Assembly (NCBI GenBank): GCA_016213325.1
Contig: JACRAY010000017.1
Span: 1-64,000, forward strand
DNA from: Burkholderiales bacterium
Lineage (GTDB): Bacteria; Pseudomonadota; Gammaproteobacteria; Burkholderiales; Burkholderiaceae_C
DNA length: 64,000 bases
Direction of reading: 5' to 3'
Shown here: piece by piece, positions 25,407 through 39,751 of the stretch
Layout: every line of letters begins with the position of its first letter
Position numbering within the stretch: the first letter of the stretch is position 1
The notes under the pieces: generated by a model
What the model saw: only the letters and a program-made list of their open reading frames with translations
What the model was told of the DNA's origin: nothing
Database searches by the model: none
Position numbers and translations under genes: made by a program

Positions 25407-25892
25407 TCAGAACCGGACACCCGCGGAGAACCGCAGGGTGTCCGAAGACGTCCCGGTACGCGGGCTGAGCTCGTAGCCCACGCGCACGTAGTAGCGCGGC
25501 CAGTCGTAGCGCACCGCCAGCCCCAGCCTCTCGCTGCCGAGCGTGCGCGAAAACTGCATCGACACCGACTGCCCGTCGCTCCATCGGTAGCCACCGCCCA
25601 GCGCCACGCCTTCGGCTTCCATGCTGCGCCCGATGGTGAGGCGGCCGAACCACTGCCGGCCGGCTTCCACCGACAGGCCGGCGCCCGTGGTGCTGCCGAA
25701 TGCCGTCATGACCCGCGCCGAACCCAGCGCGAAGCCGGCGCCGCGCGGCACCAAGTCAGTGTCCCAGGTGGGCACCGCCGGGCGGGTCAGGTCGTAGTTG
25801 GCGCTGAAATCCAGGGCGTGGGCCGGCGCCAGTGCCGCGGCCAACCCTGCAGCCAGCAGCAGCCTTGCGGTGGAGCGGAGGACGGGACCCAT
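25407..25892 (-). CDS. small outer-membrane barrel-like hypothetical protein
   Basis: 161 aa, family not recognised. A signal peptide (to about residue 26, ending AHA) is followed by repeated amphipathic strands with Gly/aromatic pattern (GLSVEAGRQWFGRLTIG, VALGGGYRW, LGLAVRYDWPRYYVRVGYE), ending in FSAGVRF. This looks like an eight-strand outer-membrane barrel with the C-terminal Phe recognised by BamA. First gene of the presumed operon with the DUF2946-like protein and the TonB receptor. Confidence 0.55.
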   Translation of the reverse strand: MGPVLRSTARLLLAAGLAAALAPAHALDFSANYDLTRPAVPTWDTDLVPRGAGFALGSARVMTAFGSTTGAGLSVEAGRQWFGRLTIGRSMEAEGVALGGGYRWSDGQSVSMQFSRTLGSERLGLAVRYDWPRYYVRVGYELSPRTGTSSDTLRFSAGVRF

Positions 25893-25986
25893 GCATCCAA
25901 ATGTAGACCGCGCCGGACTCCCGCGCCAGAGCCATGGTTATGGGATGTGGCTGCCCGGCGACAGGCGGTTGCCGCGGCGCAACAAG

Positions 25987-26017
25987 TGACGCGAAGCGTC
26001 ATCCCCGCAGGCGGGGA
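25987..26017. repeat. REP-like double hairpin downstream of glmM
   Basis: Two adjoining hairpins: TGACGC/GCGTCA (25987-26001, loop GAA) and TCCCCGC/GCGGGGA (26002-26017, 2-nt loop), followed by CCCAGAACC. Sequences of the form GTCATCCCCGC...GCGGGGACCCA are dispersed in many proteobacterial genomes. Here it sits 12 nt after the glmM stop and may end or stabilise its mRNA. Confidence 0.55.
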
Positions 26018-26028
26018 CCCAGAACCTT

Positions 26029-27363
26029 CTATCCCGCCCGGACGGCCTCGGCCAGGCGCTCGGCGCCTTTGCGCGCCACTCCCTCGTCGCTGGCTTCGAC
26101 CATGACGCGGAGCACCGGTTCGGTGCCGCTGGGTCGGATCAGCACCCGGCCGGAACCGTTGAGTTCAGATTCCAGCTTCTGCGTTTCCCCCGCCAGGCGG
26201 GCATTGGACTTCCAGTCCTGCCCGGGCTGCAGCCGAACGTTGATGAGGGTCTGCGGAAACAGGCGCACGCCCTGCAGCAGCTGCGCCATCGACTGGCCGC
26301 TGCGCGCCACGCACTGCATGACCTGCAGCGCGCTGATGAGCCCGTCGCCCGTGGTGTGCTTGTCCAGGCACAGCAGGTGGCCTGAGCCCTCACCGCCCAG
26401 CAGCCAGCCGCGCTTTTCCAGCTCTTCCAGCACGTAACGGTCGCCAACCTTCGCGCGGACGAACTCGACACCCCGCGCCTGGATAGCCAGCTCGACGGCC
26501 ATGTTGGTCATGAGCGTGCCGACGGCGCCCTCCACCTGCTCGCCGCGGTCCAGCCGGTCCGCCACCATCAGGTACAGCAGCTCGTCGCCGTTGTACAGGC
26601 GGCCCTCGGCGTCCACCAGCTGCAGGCGGTCGGCGTCGCCGTCCAGCGCAATGCCGAAGTCGGCCTTGTGTTCGCGCACGGCCCGCACCAGCGCTTCGGG
26701 ATGGGTCGCGCCGCAGCGGTCGTTGATGTTCAGCCCGTCGGGCGTGTTTCCGATGCTGTGCACGTCGGCACCCAGTTCGTGGAACACCTTGGGAGCGATC
26801 TGGTAGGCCGCGCCGTTGGCCGAATCGACCACGATGCGCAGCCCCCTGAGCGTCAGGTCGCCGGCAAAGGTGCTCTTGCAGAACTCGATGTAGCGCCCCG
26901 ACGCGTCGTCCAGGCGGCGCGCCTTGCCGAGCGTGGCCGAGTCGGCCCACTGGGGCGCCTCCTTCAGGGTCGCTTCTACGTCGCGCTCCCACTCGTCGGG
27001 CAGCTTGGAGCCCTTGGCGCTGAAGAACTTGATGCCGTTGTCGGGATAAGGGTTGTGGCTGGCGCTGATCACCACGCCCAGGCTGGCGCGCTGCGCGCGC
27101 GTGAGGTAGGCGACGCCGGGCGTCGGCAGCGGGCCGAGCAGCACCACGTCGACCCCCGCGGAGTTGAAGCCCGACTCGAGCGCGCTTTCGAGCATGTAGC
27201 CCGAGATGCGCGTGTCCTTGCCGACCAGCACCGTTGGGCGCTGCTCGGTGCGCTTGAGCACCCGGCCCACCGCGTGCCCGAGCCGAAGCACGAAGTCGGG
27301 CGTGATGGGCTCCTGGCCCACCGTGCCACGGATGCCGTCGGTCCCGAAATAGGTTCTGCTCAT
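26029..27363 (-). CDS. glmM: phosphoglucosamine mutase
   Basis: 444 aa. It converts glucosamine-6-phosphate to glucosamine-1-phosphate for UDP-GlcNAc and so for peptidoglycan and lipid A. The active serine is S102 in [14 protein letters not shown], the metal loop is DGDADR, the sugar-binding loop is GEGSGH and the phosphate-binding loop is [12 protein letters not shown]. Start [16 protein letters not shown] matches the family; it overlaps the folP stop by 4 nt (ATGA). The order ftsH-folP-glmM is a standard proteobacterial operon. Confidence 0.97.
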   Translation of the reverse strand: MSRTYFGTDGIRGTVGQEPITPDFVLRLGHAVGRVLKRTEQRPTVLVGKDTRISGYMLESALESGFNSAGVDVVLLGPLPTPGVAYLTRAQRASLGVVISASHNPYPDNGIKFFSAKGSKLPDEWERDVEATLKEAPQWADSATLGKARRLDDASGRYIEFCKSTFAGDLTLRGLRIVVDSANGAAYQIAPKVFHELGADVHSIGNTPDGLNINDRCGATHPEALVRAVREHKADFGIALDGDADRLQLVDAEGRLYNGDELLYLMVADRLDRGEQVEGAVGTLMTNMAVELAIQARGVEFVRAKVGDRYVLEELEKRGWLLGGEGSGHLLCLDKHTTGDGLISALQVMQCVARSGQSMAQLLQGVRLFPQTLINVRLQPGQDWKSNARLAGETQKLESELNGSGRVLIRPSGTEPVLRVMVEASDEGVARKGAERLAEAVRAG

Positions 27364-28211
27364 TGAACGGCTTCCTGCCTTGCTGCTACCGAAATTGTAG
27401 CGGCCCACACCTTCAGGGCGGCCACCGTGTCCTTCACGTCGTGCACGCGCACGATGCGCGCCCCGCGCTCCACCGCCAGCACGGCCGCCGTGACGCTGGC
27501 GGCCAGCCGGTCGTTCACAGGCTGCCCGGTGACCGAGCCGAGCGACGACTTGCGCGACCACCCCACCAGCAGCGGGTAGCCCGCGGTCGCCAGCTCCTGC
27601 TGGCGCGCCAGCAGCGAGTAGTTCTGCGCGACCGTCTTGCCGAAGCCTATGCCCGGGTCCCATGCGATGCGCGAACGCGCCACGCCCAGGGCCAGCAGCC
27701 GCTCGCTGGCCTGCACGAGGAACTCGCGCACCTGCGGCACCGCGTCGCCGGTCATCGGCTCGCGCTGCATGGTCTGCGGTTCGCCATGCATGTGCATCAG
27801 GCACACGCCGCAGCTGGGGTGCGAGGCCACAGCTTCGGGGGCGCCGGCGTGGCGCAGGGCCCAGATGTCGTTGATGATGTCCACGCCGAGGCCCAGCGCC
27901 TCGCGCATCAGGGCCGGCTTGCAGGTGTCCAGCGAGACCGGCACGTTGAACTGCATCACCTCGCGCAGCACCGGCAGCACCCGCGCCCTCTCCTCTTCCA
28001 GCGAGACCGGCGGCGTGCCGGGCCGGCTCGACTCGCCGCCCAGGTCGAGGATGTCGACGCCTTCGGCCACCAGGGCTTCACAGCGCGCCAGCGCCGCCTT
28101 GGTGCTGGCGTAGCGGCCGCCGTCGGAAAACGAGTCGGGGGTGATGTTGACGATCCCCATGACCCTGGGCTTGCCAAGGTCGATGAGGAAGCGCGACGTC
28201 TGCCAGCGCAC
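27360..28211 (-). CDS. folP: dihydropteroate synthase
   Basis: 283 aa folate enzyme joining p-aminobenzoate to dihydropterin pyrophosphate; the target of sulfonamides. Signature motifs are [26 protein letters not shown], the dihydropterin-binding DPGIGFGKT and GWSRKSS. The start is inferred as GTG 28211 ([12 protein letters not shown]...), which gives the usual N-terminus and lies 23 nt after the ftsH stop; the frame stays open much further upstream over ftsH. It overlaps glmM by 4 nt. Confidence 0.95.
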   Translation of the reverse strand: MRWQTSRFLIDLGKPRVMGIVNITPDSFSDGGRYASTKAALARCEALVAEGVDILDLGGESSRPGTPPVSLEEERARVLPVLREVMQFNVPVSLDTCKPALMREALGLGVDIINDIWALRHAGAPEAVASHPSCGVCLMHMHGEPQTMQREPMTGDAVPQVREFLVQASERLLALGVARSRIAWDPGIGFGKTVAQNYSLLARQQELATAGYPLLVGWSRKSSLGSVTGQPVNDRLAASVTAAVLAVERGARIVRVHDVKDTVAALKVWAATISVAARQEAVQ

Positions 28212-28234
28212 GGGGCCAGCCCGCAATGACGGGC

Positions 28235-30142
<1,908 letters not shown>

Positions 30143-30229
30143 GAATCTGTCTCCGCTAAGGGTTAGCCCCCGAGAGGGCTAGTTGCCGTCCATTCTAGGG
30201 GTTTCAAGCCCTGGACCGGTGCATTTTCG

Positions 30230-30898
30230 CTACGGGCGGGACTGGGCCTTCAGGCCCATGCCCACCAGGAAGTTCTCGGCCGACTTGTCACGCGAGGCCT
30301 TGGGCTTCAGAGGCTTCACCACCCTGAATCGTTCCTTGAACAGCTTCACCAGCTGGCTGTAGCCGCTGCCGTGGAAGACTTTGGCCACCAGCGCGCCATC
30401 GGGCTTCAGGTGCCCCTGGGCGAATTCGACCGCCAGTTCGACCAGATGCGAGATTCGCGCGGCGTCGGCGGACTCTATCCCCGACAGGTTCGGCGCCATG
30501 TCGGACACCACCACGTCGGCCTGACGGCCTGCCAGCACTTCGGCCAGCCGCGCCAGCACTTCGTCCTCGCGGAAGTCGCCCTGCAGGAAGGTCACCCCTT
30601 CGACCGGCTCCATCGGCAGCAGGTCCAGCGCCACGATCGTGCCGTCCAATTCGCCCACGGCGGCGCCCTGCGGAGACAGCTTGCGGCGGACGTACTGGCT
30701 CCACGCCCCCGGTGCAGAGCCTAAGTCCACCACCAGCATGCCGGGCTTGATGAGGCTCAACTGCTCGTCGATTTCCTTCAGCTTGTAGGCGGCGCGGGCG
30801 CGGTACCCCTCTTTCAGCGCGAGCTTCACATAGGGGTCGTTGACGTGGTCGTTCAACCACGCCTTGTTGACCTTCTTGCTCTTCGTCTTAACTTTCAT
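30230..30898 (-). CDS. rlmE: 23S rRNA 2'-O-methyltransferase RlmE (FtsJ)
   Basis: 222 aa SAM-dependent enzyme that methylates U2552 of 23S rRNA. The SAM-binding motif is [14 protein letters not shown]; the K-D-K-E catalytic set is visible in [31 protein letters not shown] and the C-terminal EN region. The start [14 protein letters not shown] is basic, as expected for an rRNA-binding protein. It is divergent from yhbY with only 21 bp between start codons and is upstream of ftsH. Confidence 0.96.
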   Translation of the reverse strand: MKVKTKSKKVNKAWLNDHVNDPYVKLALKEGYRARAAYKLKEIDEQLSLIKPGMLVVDLGSAPGAWSQYVRRKLSPQGAAVGELDGTIVALDLLPMEPVEGVTFLQGDFREDEVLARLAEVLAGRQADVVVSDMAPNLSGIESADAARISHLVELAVEFAQGHLKPDGALVAKVFHGSGYSQLVKLFKERFRVVKPLKPKASRDKSAENFLVGMGLKAQSRP

Positions 30899-30919
30899 GC
30901 CAAGGGGATAATAGGGGCT
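30899..30919. promoter_or_regulatory. overlapping divergent promoters of rlmE and yhbY
   Basis: The 21-bp gap contains GATAAT on the plus strand (30907-30912, for yhbY) and TATTAT on the minus strand (30913-30908, for rlmE), sharing five bases. Each lies 7-9 nt from the respective start codon, so both mRNAs would be leaderless or nearly so if these are the true -10 boxes. Confidence 0.45.
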
Positions 30920-31390
30920 ATGCCCGCGATTCAACTGACAGTGGCCGAGCGCAAGGCGCATCGGGCCGAAGCCCACCACCTCGACCCGGTCGTGATGGTC
31001 GGCAACGACGGTCTGACGCCCGCCGTCAAGAAGGAAGCCGACCACGCGCTCAATGCGCACGGCCTGATCAAGATCCGGGTGCTCGGGGACGACCGCGAAC
31101 AGCGCGAGGCGATGCTGCAGGAGCTGGCCGAAGAGCTTGGCGCCGCACCCATCCAGCACATCGGCAAGCTGCTGGTCCTGTGGCGGCCCAAGCCCGCCAA
31201 GGAAAAACCCGCTGCCGAGGACCGCAAGCCCGGCCCGCGCGAGTTCAAGGTGATCAAGAACAGCTCGCGTGGCGGCCAGCGCCCCGAGGTCAAGAACGTC
31301 CGCGTCCTGGGCAACCAGCGCCTGACCAGCGGCGGCAAGGTCAAGAAGTCCAAGCCCAAGCAGAAATCGGTCAAGAAGCGGGCCGGGTAA
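30920..31390 (+). CDS. yhbY: YhbY/CRM-domain RNA-binding protein, extended C-terminus
   Basis: 156 aa. Residues 1-90 form the CRM domain found in the 50S-assembly factor YhbY ([30 protein letters not shown], then [10 protein letters not shown]). The family is normally about 97 aa; here a basic tail of roughly 60 residues, rich in Lys, Arg and Gly and ending [15 protein letters not shown], may add rRNA contacts. It is divergent from rlmE, another large-subunit maturation gene. Its 3' end overlaps the convergent DUF4149 gene by 20 nt. Confidence 0.9.
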   Translation: MPAIQLTVAERKAHRAEAHHLDPVVMVGNDGLTPAVKKEADHALNAHGLIKIRVLGDDREQREAMLQELAEELGAAPIQHIGKLLVLWRPKPAKEKPAAEDRKPGPREFKVIKNSSRGGQRPEVKNVRVLGNQRLTSGGKVKKSKPKQKSVKKRAG

Positions 31391-31769
31391 GCTTCCACAG
31401 CACCGTTCCCGCGCAGGCCCACTGCACCGCATACATGGCGCTGCCGAGGGTGTGCCAAAAAGCCAGGTCCTGGCGCGCCACGATGCGGGGCGCCACGGCG
31501 AACTCGACCAGCAGGGCCAGCAGCATCCCGCCCAGCACCCATCCCAGCCATTCGTTGCGGCCGGCGCGGCGGATCCAGGCCAGCAGCACCATGCCGCAGC
31601 CCACCGCCAGCCATGCCTCGGCCGTGAACAGCCTGGCCGCCAGCCGGCCCGCGTCGGCCTTGAGCGGCACGTGGGCGAACAGCAGCGGCACGGCGATGAA
31701 GCCGAGCGCCGTCATGCCACCCCACCAGAGGGCGGCCGCAAAGACGGGAACCCGGTCGCCGAGCTTCAA
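31371..31769 (-). CDS. DUF4149 membrane protein
   Basis: 132 aa with four predicted membrane helices (about 8-30, 50-68, 75-95 and 105-125), matching what I recall of DUF4149/TMEM205-like proteins of unknown function. It follows greA with a 4-nt overlap (ATGA), the gene order seen in many Burkholderiales. No catalytic motif is visible. Confidence 0.75.
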   Translation of the reverse strand: MKLGDRVPVFAAALWWGGMTALGFIAVPLLFAHVPLKADAGRLAARLFTAEAWLAVGCGMVLLAWIRRAGRNEWLGWVLGGMLLALLVEFAVAPRIVARQDLAFWHTLGSAMYAVQWACAGTVLWKLTRPAS

Positions 31770-32242
31770 ACGTACTGGACCGCGACGATCTCGTAACGGC
31801 GCACGCCGCCGGGCGCCTGCACTTCGGCGGTGTCGCCCTCAACCTTCCCGATCAGCGCGCGCGCGATCGGGCTGGAGATGTTGACCAGCCCGTGCTTCAG
31901 GTCGGCTTCGTCCTCGCCGACGATCTGGTAGCGCACCTTGGCGCCGGAGTCCTCGTCCTCGAGGTCGACCGTCGCGCCGAACACCACCCGGCCGCCCGCG
32001 TCCAGCCCCGCAGGGTCGATGACCTGGGCCGCCGCCAGCTTGCTTTCGAGCTCGCGGATGCGGCCTTCGATGAAGCCCTGGCGGTCCTTGGCAGCGTCGT
32101 ATTCGGCGTTTTCGGACAGGTCGCCCTGCGCCCGCGCCTCGGCGATGGCCGCGATGACGTGCGGGCGCTCGACCGTCTTCAGCTTGTGCAGTTCGGCCTT
32201 GAGCTTCTCGGCGCCGCGCCTGGTAATAGGGATGGTGGCCAC
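31766..32242 (-). CDS. greA: transcription elongation factor GreA
   Basis: 158 aa, the exact usual GreA length. It rescues backtracked RNA polymerase by stimulating transcript cleavage. The N-terminal coiled coil carries the tip acidic residues in QGDLSENAEYDAAKD (D and E that enter the secondary channel); the C-terminal FKBP-like domain includes ISSPIARALIGK. The start is a GTG at 32242 (MATIPITRRGAEKL); the frame is open further upstream through the carB-greA terminator hairpin, which rules out the longer form. Confidence 0.96.
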   Translation of the reverse strand: MATIPITRRGAEKLKAELHKLKTVERPHVIAAIAEARAQGDLSENAEYDAAKDRQGFIEGRIRELESKLAAAQVIDPAGLDAGGRVVFGATVDLEDEDSGAKVRYQIVGEDEADLKHGLVNISSPIARALIGKVEGDTAEVQAPGGVRRYEIVAVQYV

Positions 32243-32257
32243 TGTCGTCTGACTCCA

Positions 32258-32292
32258 CAAAGGCAAACCGCCGGGCGTTGCCGCCCGGCGGT
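32258..32292 (-). terminator. terminator/attenuator between carB and greA
   Basis: An 11-bp stem (32267-32277 with 32282-32292, 4-nt loop) that on the minus strand runs into GGTTTGCCTTTG. It should end most carB transcripts and leave greA to read-through or its own promoter. Confidence 0.7.
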
Positions 32293-32317
32293 CATTCAAT
32301 CTTCGAATCGGCTGATT

Positions 32318-35560
<3,243 letters not shown>

Positions 35561-35583
35561 TCGTTGCTGTCCGGGATGTCCAT

Positions 35584-35638
35584 GTAGGCTGGGGTGGAAC
35601 CCCAGCGGTTCGAACGCTGGGGTTTCACCCCAGCCTAC
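35584..35638. repeat. 24-bp-arm inverted repeat spanning the carA stop
   Basis: Arms 35584-35607 and 35615-35638 pair with a single G/A mismatch around a 7-nt loop (gttcgaa). The arm sequence has the form GTAGGCTGGGGTG then ACCCCAGCG. The last codons and the TGA of carA lie inside the right arm. A half copy of the arm is at 57116-57136. Confidence 0.8.
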
Positions 35639-36797
35639 GCTTCTCCATCAGGTCGGTGAACCGGTCGAAGAGATAACAGATGTCGTGAGGTCCCGGGCTC
35701 GCCTCGGGGTGGCCCTGGAAGCAGAACGCGGGCTTGTCGGTGCGCGCCAGGCCCTGCAGGGTGCCGTCGAACAGCGAGACATGCGTCGCCCGCAAATTTG
35801 CAGGCAGCGTCTTCTCGTCCACCGCGAAGCCGTGGTTCTGGCTGGTGATGCTCACGCGGCCGCTGTCGAGGTCTTTCACGGGGTGGTTGGCGCCATGGTG
35901 GCCGAACTTCATCTTGAAGGTCCTGGCGCCGGATGCCAGCGCCATGATCTGGTGGCCCAGGCAGATGCCGAAGGTGGGATAGCCCGCGTCGATCAATTCG
36001 CGCGTGGACTCGATCGCGTAGTCGCAGGGCTCGGGGTCGCCGGGGCCGTTGGAGAGGAACACGCCGTCGGGCTGCAACTGCTTCACGGCTTCGGCCGACG
36101 TCTTCGCCGGCACCACCGTCACCTTGCAGCCGCGCTCGGCCAGCATGCGCAGGATGTTCTTCTTCACCCCGTAGTCGAAGGCGACCACGTGGTAGCGGGG
36201 CGTGGCGAGGTGGCCGTAGCCCTCGCCGAGGTGCCATTCGGTCTCGGTCCAGTCGTAGGGCTCGGTCACCGTCACCTTCTTCGCCAGGTCCTGCCCGGCC
36301 ATGTCGGGCGCGCCTTTCGCTGCGGCCACGGCCCGGTCGATGGCGGCGGGCGTGACTTCCTCGCCCGCCTCGAGCGCCATCAGGCAGCCATTCTGCGCGC
36401 CCTTGGTGCGCAGGATGCGCGTGAGCTTGCGCGTGTCGATGTTGGCGATGCCCACGGTGCCTTCGCGCTGCAGGTACTGCTGCAGCGTCATGTCGGCGCG
36501 GAAGCTCGACGCGACGAGCGGAAGGTCGCGGATGACGAGCCCGGCGGCGTGCACCTTCGAGGCTTCGACGTCTTCGCGGTTGACCCCGTAGTTGCCGATG
36601 TGCGGGTAGGTGAGCGTGACGATCTGCTGGCAGTAGCTCGGGTCGGTCAGGATTTCCTGGTAGCCGGTGAGCGCGGTGTTGAACACCACTTCACCGGCCG
36701 ACAGGCCGGGTGCGCCGATGGAGTTGCCAATGAAGACCGTGCCGTCTGCGAGCGCCAGGATGGCGGGCGGGAAAGCTCCCTGAAGCGACGAAAGCAC
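35625..36797 (-). CDS. carA: carbamoyl-phosphate synthase small subunit (glutaminase)
   Basis: 390 aa glutamine amidotransferase that feeds ammonia to CarB. The class I GATase domain has the nucleophile Cys in [12 protein letters not shown] and the His/Glu pair in [11 protein letters not shown]; the N-terminal CarA domain starts [11 protein letters not shown]. The start is a GTG at 36797 with GGAG upstream. The final residues (KRRLG) and the stop are encoded by an inverted repeat (35584-35638), suggesting the repeat replaced the original end. Confidence 0.97.
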   Translation of the reverse strand: MLSSLQGAFPPAILALADGTVFIGNSIGAPGLSAGEVVFNTALTGYQEILTDPSYCQQIVTLTYPHIGNYGVNREDVEASKVHAAGLVIRDLPLVASSFRADMTLQQYLQREGTVGIANIDTRKLTRILRTKGAQNGCLMALEAGEEVTPAAIDRAVAAAKGAPDMAGQDLAKKVTVTEPYDWTETEWHLGEGYGHLATPRYHVVAFDYGVKKNILRMLAERGCKVTVVPAKTSAEAVKQLQPDGVFLSNGPGDPEPCDYAIESTRELIDAGYPTFGICLGHQIMALASGARTFKMKFGHHGANHPVKDLDSGRVSITSQNHGFAVDEKTLPANLRATHVSLFDGTLQGLARTDKPAFCFQGHPEASPGPHDICYLFDRFTDLMEKRRLG

Positions 36798-36923
36798 TGG
36801 GTTCTCCGGATGGTTACGGGTACGCCCAAACGCGAATCAAGACAGGGGCTCTCGATGCTGCTTTTTGTCGGGGGAGTGGCGGCTTGAATGCGCTAGGCGT
36901 ACGGGTTTGCGGGATAGCCTCTC

Positions 36924-36929
36924 ATTATA
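36924..36929 (-). promoter_or_regulatory. -10 element of carAB overlapping the trmH-family stop codon
   Basis: TATAAT on the minus strand; its first three bases after the T of the preceding codon form the TAA stop of the upstream methyltransferase. It implies a carA leader of about 120 nt, in which an arginine/pyrimidine control could act, but no regulator site is recognised and the -35 is poor. Confidence 0.5.
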
Positions 36930-37704
36930 GCCCGGGGGCCGCCGCGGCGCTGGCGTGCAGGCAGATGGCGGCTGCTGCTGCCACGTTCAGCGACTCCTCG
37001 CCGCCGGGCTGCACGATGCGCACCCACTGGCCCGCGCGCAAGGCCATGTCGCGGCTCACGCCCTGCCCTTCGTGGCCGAACACCCAGGCGCAGGGCCACG
37101 GCAGCTTCGAGTGGTGGAGCAAGTCGCCCTGGTGCGAGCTGGTGGCGAGCAGCGGTACCTGCAGCCCGTCGAGTGCGAGCGCATCCAGCCCCTCGAGCAG
37201 CTTCAGCCCGAAATGCGCGCCCATCCCGGCGCGCAGCACCTTGGGGCTCCAAAGCGCGGCCGTGCCCTTGAGCGCGGCCACTTGCCGGAAGCCGAACGCT
37301 GCGGCGCAGCGCAGCACCGAGCCCACATTGCCGGCGTCCTGCACGCCGTCGAGCACCACGGTGGCGGCCGCCGGGTCGAGCGCGCCCGCTTCGGGCAGCT
37401 CGATGACGAAGCCGATGAGCGCCGGGGAGTCCAGGCCGCTCAGCGACTCGAACACCTCGTCGGGCACGACCACGGAGCGCCAGGCCGCGCCCTCCCATTC
37501 GCCCGAGTCGGTGGTCCAAAGTCCTTCGGAGAACACGGCGACCTCGGGCTTGACGCCCTTGTGCAGCGCCGCGCGGCAGAGGTGGTCGCCCTCGACCCAG
37601 ACGCGGCCCTGCTTGCGGTACGCCGTGCTGTCCTGCGCCAGCCGCCGCAAGTCCTTCAGCAGCGCGTTGTCGCGCGAGCGGATGTGCTGGACCTGTGTCC
37701 TCAC
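36925..37704 (-). CDS. TrmH/SpoU-family RNA 2'-O-methyltransferase
   Basis: 259 aa. The trefoil-knot SPOUT fold is shown by motif 1 [20 protein letters not shown], motif 2 [13 protein letters not shown] and motif 3 [20 protein letters not shown], with an N-terminal substrate-binding domain ([14 protein letters not shown]). It methylates rRNA or tRNA riboses; RlmB-like activity is likely but the exact site is unknown. The start overlaps the rnhB stop by 4 nt. It ends the long lipid A/translation gene series. Confidence 0.85.
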   Translation of the reverse strand: MRTQVQHIRSRDNALLKDLRRLAQDSTAYRKQGRVWVEGDHLCRAALHKGVKPEVAVFSEGLWTTDSGEWEGAAWRSVVVPDEVFESLSGLDSPALIGFVIELPEAGALDPAAATVVLDGVQDAGNVGSVLRCAAAFGFRQVAALKGTAALWSPKVLRAGMGAHFGLKLLEGLDALALDGLQVPLLATSSHQGDLLHHSKLPWPCAWVFGHEGQGVSRDMALRAGQWVRIVQPGGEESLNVAAAAAICLHASAAAAPGL

Positions 37705-38339
37705 GCCTGGTCGTCGCCCATCATCACGCGCATGGCCACCGGCGCAAAGTACTTGCGGTGGTGCACGCAGGGGCCGTGGACGCGCAGCGCCTCGAGGTGT
37801 TCGGGCGTGCCGTAACCCTTGTGCGAGGCAAAGCCGTACTGCGGAAACTCATCGTGCATCTGCGCGAGCATGCGGTCGCGCGTGACCTTGGCGACGATGG
37901 AAGCGGCGGAGATCGCCTTGACCTTGGCGTCGCCGTCGACGATGGCCTCGCACAGCACCTCCAGCCGGGGCAGGCGGTTGCCGTCCACCAGCACCTTGGC
38001 CGGTTTCAGCCTGAGTCCCTCGACGGCACGCTTCATCGCAAGCAGCGTCGCCTGCAGGATGTTGAGCGTGTCGATTTCGTCCACGCTCGCCTCGCCGACG
38101 GCACAGCACAGCGACTTCTCGCGGATCTGGTCGAACAGCTTCTCGCGCGCCAGCGGCGTCAGCACCTTGGAGTCGGCCAGGCCGCGGATGCGGCGGGCGT
38201 CGTCGAGGATGACGGCCGCGGCCACCACCGGACCCGCCAGCGGGCCGCGCCCGGCCTCGTCCACACCGGCCGTCAGGCCGATGGGGTCCCATTGCAGGCT
38301 GGCCTGGGTGGGCCTAGCCGATGACTTTTTCGATGGCAT
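37701..38339 (-). CDS. rnhB: ribonuclease HII
   Basis: 212 aa. It removes ribonucleotides from DNA. The catalytic acids are D27 and E28 in the [18 protein letters not shown] motif, with a further Asp in [23 protein letters not shown] and [14 protein letters not shown] complete the signature. It overlaps lpxB by 26 nt upstream and the methyltransferase by 4 nt downstream. The lpxB-rnhB order is classic in proteobacteria. Confidence 0.96.
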   Translation of the reverse strand: MPSKKSSARPTQASLQWDPIGLTAGVDEAGRGPLAGPVVAAAVILDDARRIRGLADSKVLTPLAREKLFDQIREKSLCCAVGEASVDEIDTLNILQATLLAMKRAVEGLRLKPAKVLVDGNRLPRLEVLCEAIVDGDAKVKAISAASIVAKVTRDRMLAQMHDEFPQYGFASHKGYGTPEHLEALRVHGPCVHHRKYFAPVAMRVMMGDDQA

Positions 38340-39444
38340 CCGTCGCCAGCTTCGCTGTGTCGCGCCGCAGCTCGTGATGCAGCGCCATGAACCTTTCCCG
38401 CACGGCCGCCATTCTCTCAGGCGAATCCAGCCAGTCCAACAGGGCGCGGGCCAGCGAGCGCGGGTTGGCGTCGTCCTGCAGCAACTCCGGTACGACGAAT
38501 TCCCCGGACAGGATGTTCGGCAGGCCCACCCAGGGCTGGAGCTTGCGCCGCTTCATCAGCTCCCACGTGATGCGGTTCATGTTGTAGGCGATCACCATCG
38601 GCCGCTTCAGCAACGCCGCCTCCAGCGTGGCCGTGCCGCTGGCCACCAGCACGACGTCGCTGGCCGCCATGGCAGTGTGCGACTGGCCGTCCAGGACCTG
38701 CAGGTTCGGCACGCCGAGCGCTGCCTGTTCGACGCGCGCCTTGAGCGAAGCGATGGCCGGCACGACGAACTGCACGCCGGGCCGCTCGCGCGCCACCAGC
38801 CGGGCGGCCTCGAAGAATCGCTCGGCCAGGTACTGCACCTCGGAGGCCCGGCTGCCGGGCAGGATGGCCACCACGTCGGCGCCTCCGGCGAGCCCCAGGG
38901 CCCGGCGCGCCGCTGGGCGGTCCGGCTCCAGCGGAATCACGTTGGCCAGCGGGTGGCCCACATACGTGGCCGCGATGCCATGTTGCGCCAGCAACTGCGG
39001 CTCGAACGGAAAGATGCACAGCACGTGGTCGCAGCTTGCGCGGATCTTGCCGAGCCGCTTGGCGCGCCAGGCCCACACCGACGGGCAGACGAAGTGCACT
39101 GTGCGGATGCCGCGCGCCTTGAGATCGGCTTCCAGGTCCAGGTTGAAGTCGGGCGCATCCACGCCGATGAAGGCGGTCGGCGGCTCGGACAGCAGGCGGT
39201 CGCGCAACTGCCTGCGGATGCCCACGATCTCACGGTAGTGCTTCAGGACCTCCACGTAGCCGCGCACGGCGAGCTTTTCGTGCGGCCACCACGCCTCGAA
39301 CCCGCGCTTCGCCATCTGCGGGCCGCCGATGCCTTGCGACCGCATGCCAGGCCAACGTTCCTTCATGCCGTCGAGCAGCAAGCCAGCCAACAAGTCGCCT
39401 GAGGCTTCCCCCGCGACCATGGCGAAGCGATGCCGGATGTTCAT
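38314..39444 (-). CDS. lpxB: lipid-A-disaccharide synthase
   Basis: 376 aa GT19 glycosyltransferase that joins UDP-diacylglucosamine with lipid X. Family marks are [15 protein letters not shown] at the N-terminus, [21 protein letters not shown] and YVGHPLAN, then LPGSRASEV and [19 protein letters not shown] for UDP binding. The start [17 protein letters not shown] fits; the longer frame upstream lies in repeat DNA. It is separated from lpxA by a 307-bp gap holding a MITE-like element, though lpxA-lpxB are usually adjacent. Confidence 0.96.
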   Translation of the reverse strand: MNIRHRFAMVAGEASGDLLAGLLLDGMKERWPGMRSQGIGGPQMAKRGFEAWWPHEKLAVRGYVEVLKHYREIVGIRRQLRDRLLSEPPTAFIGVDAPDFNLDLEADLKARGIRTVHFVCPSVWAWRAKRLGKIRASCDHVLCIFPFEPQLLAQHGIAATYVGHPLANVIPLEPDRPAARRALGLAGGADVVAILPGSRASEVQYLAERFFEAARLVARERPGVQFVVPAIASLKARVEQAALGVPNLQVLDGQSHTAMAASDVVLVASGTATLEAALLKRPMVIAYNMNRITWELMKRRKLQPWVGLPNILSGEFVVPELLQDDANPRSLARALLDWLDSPERMAAVRERFMALHHELRRDTAKLATDAIEKVIG

Positions 39445-39488
39445 CCCACCTTTGCAGTTGGCCGGAGGCATTCGGCTGCGCCGAGCCC

Positions 39489-39716
39489 TCCCCACTCTCC
39501 CCCCCGCCCCTCCCTACCCCAGCGGGGTAGGAAGGGGAGCCTTTCTACACATTGGCTCGTCCATCCTGACAGGGCCGGAGACCCTATCGCTACACCTGGC
39601 TGTGCCTGGATAAGCCGTAGAGTCTCCGGCCCTGTCACGGCACGACGAGCCAATGTGTAGAAGGCTCCCCTTCCTACCCCGCGGGGGTAGGGAGGGGCGG
39701 GGGGGAGAGTGGGGGA
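39489..39716. mobile_element. MITE-like 228-bp inverted repeat between lpxA and lpxB
   Basis: The 307-bp gap 39445-39751 holds no gene. Two arms of about 100 bp pair: 39489-39589 with 39616-39716. Termini are TCCCCACTCTCC and its complement; the inner perfect blocks are ACACATTGGCTCGTC and GACAGGGCCGGAGAC. Each arm contains a smaller hairpin (CTACCCC/GGGGTAG). A loop of about 26 bp joins the arms. It has no transposase and looks like a non-autonomous element or a large palindromic repeat. Confidence 0.75.
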
Positions 39717-39751
39717 CCTGAGGTAGCGCCGCAGGCACAAAGGAAGCAAAT

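Noticed and set aside
30143..30229. Terminator between rlmE and ftsH
   Set aside because: Only a weak AGCCC/GGGCT stem without T tract is seen; not enough to call.
39445..39751. Short genes between lpxB and lpxA
   Set aside because: All open frames lie inside the inverted repeat on both strands, are Pro/Arg-rich and have no ribosome-binding sites.
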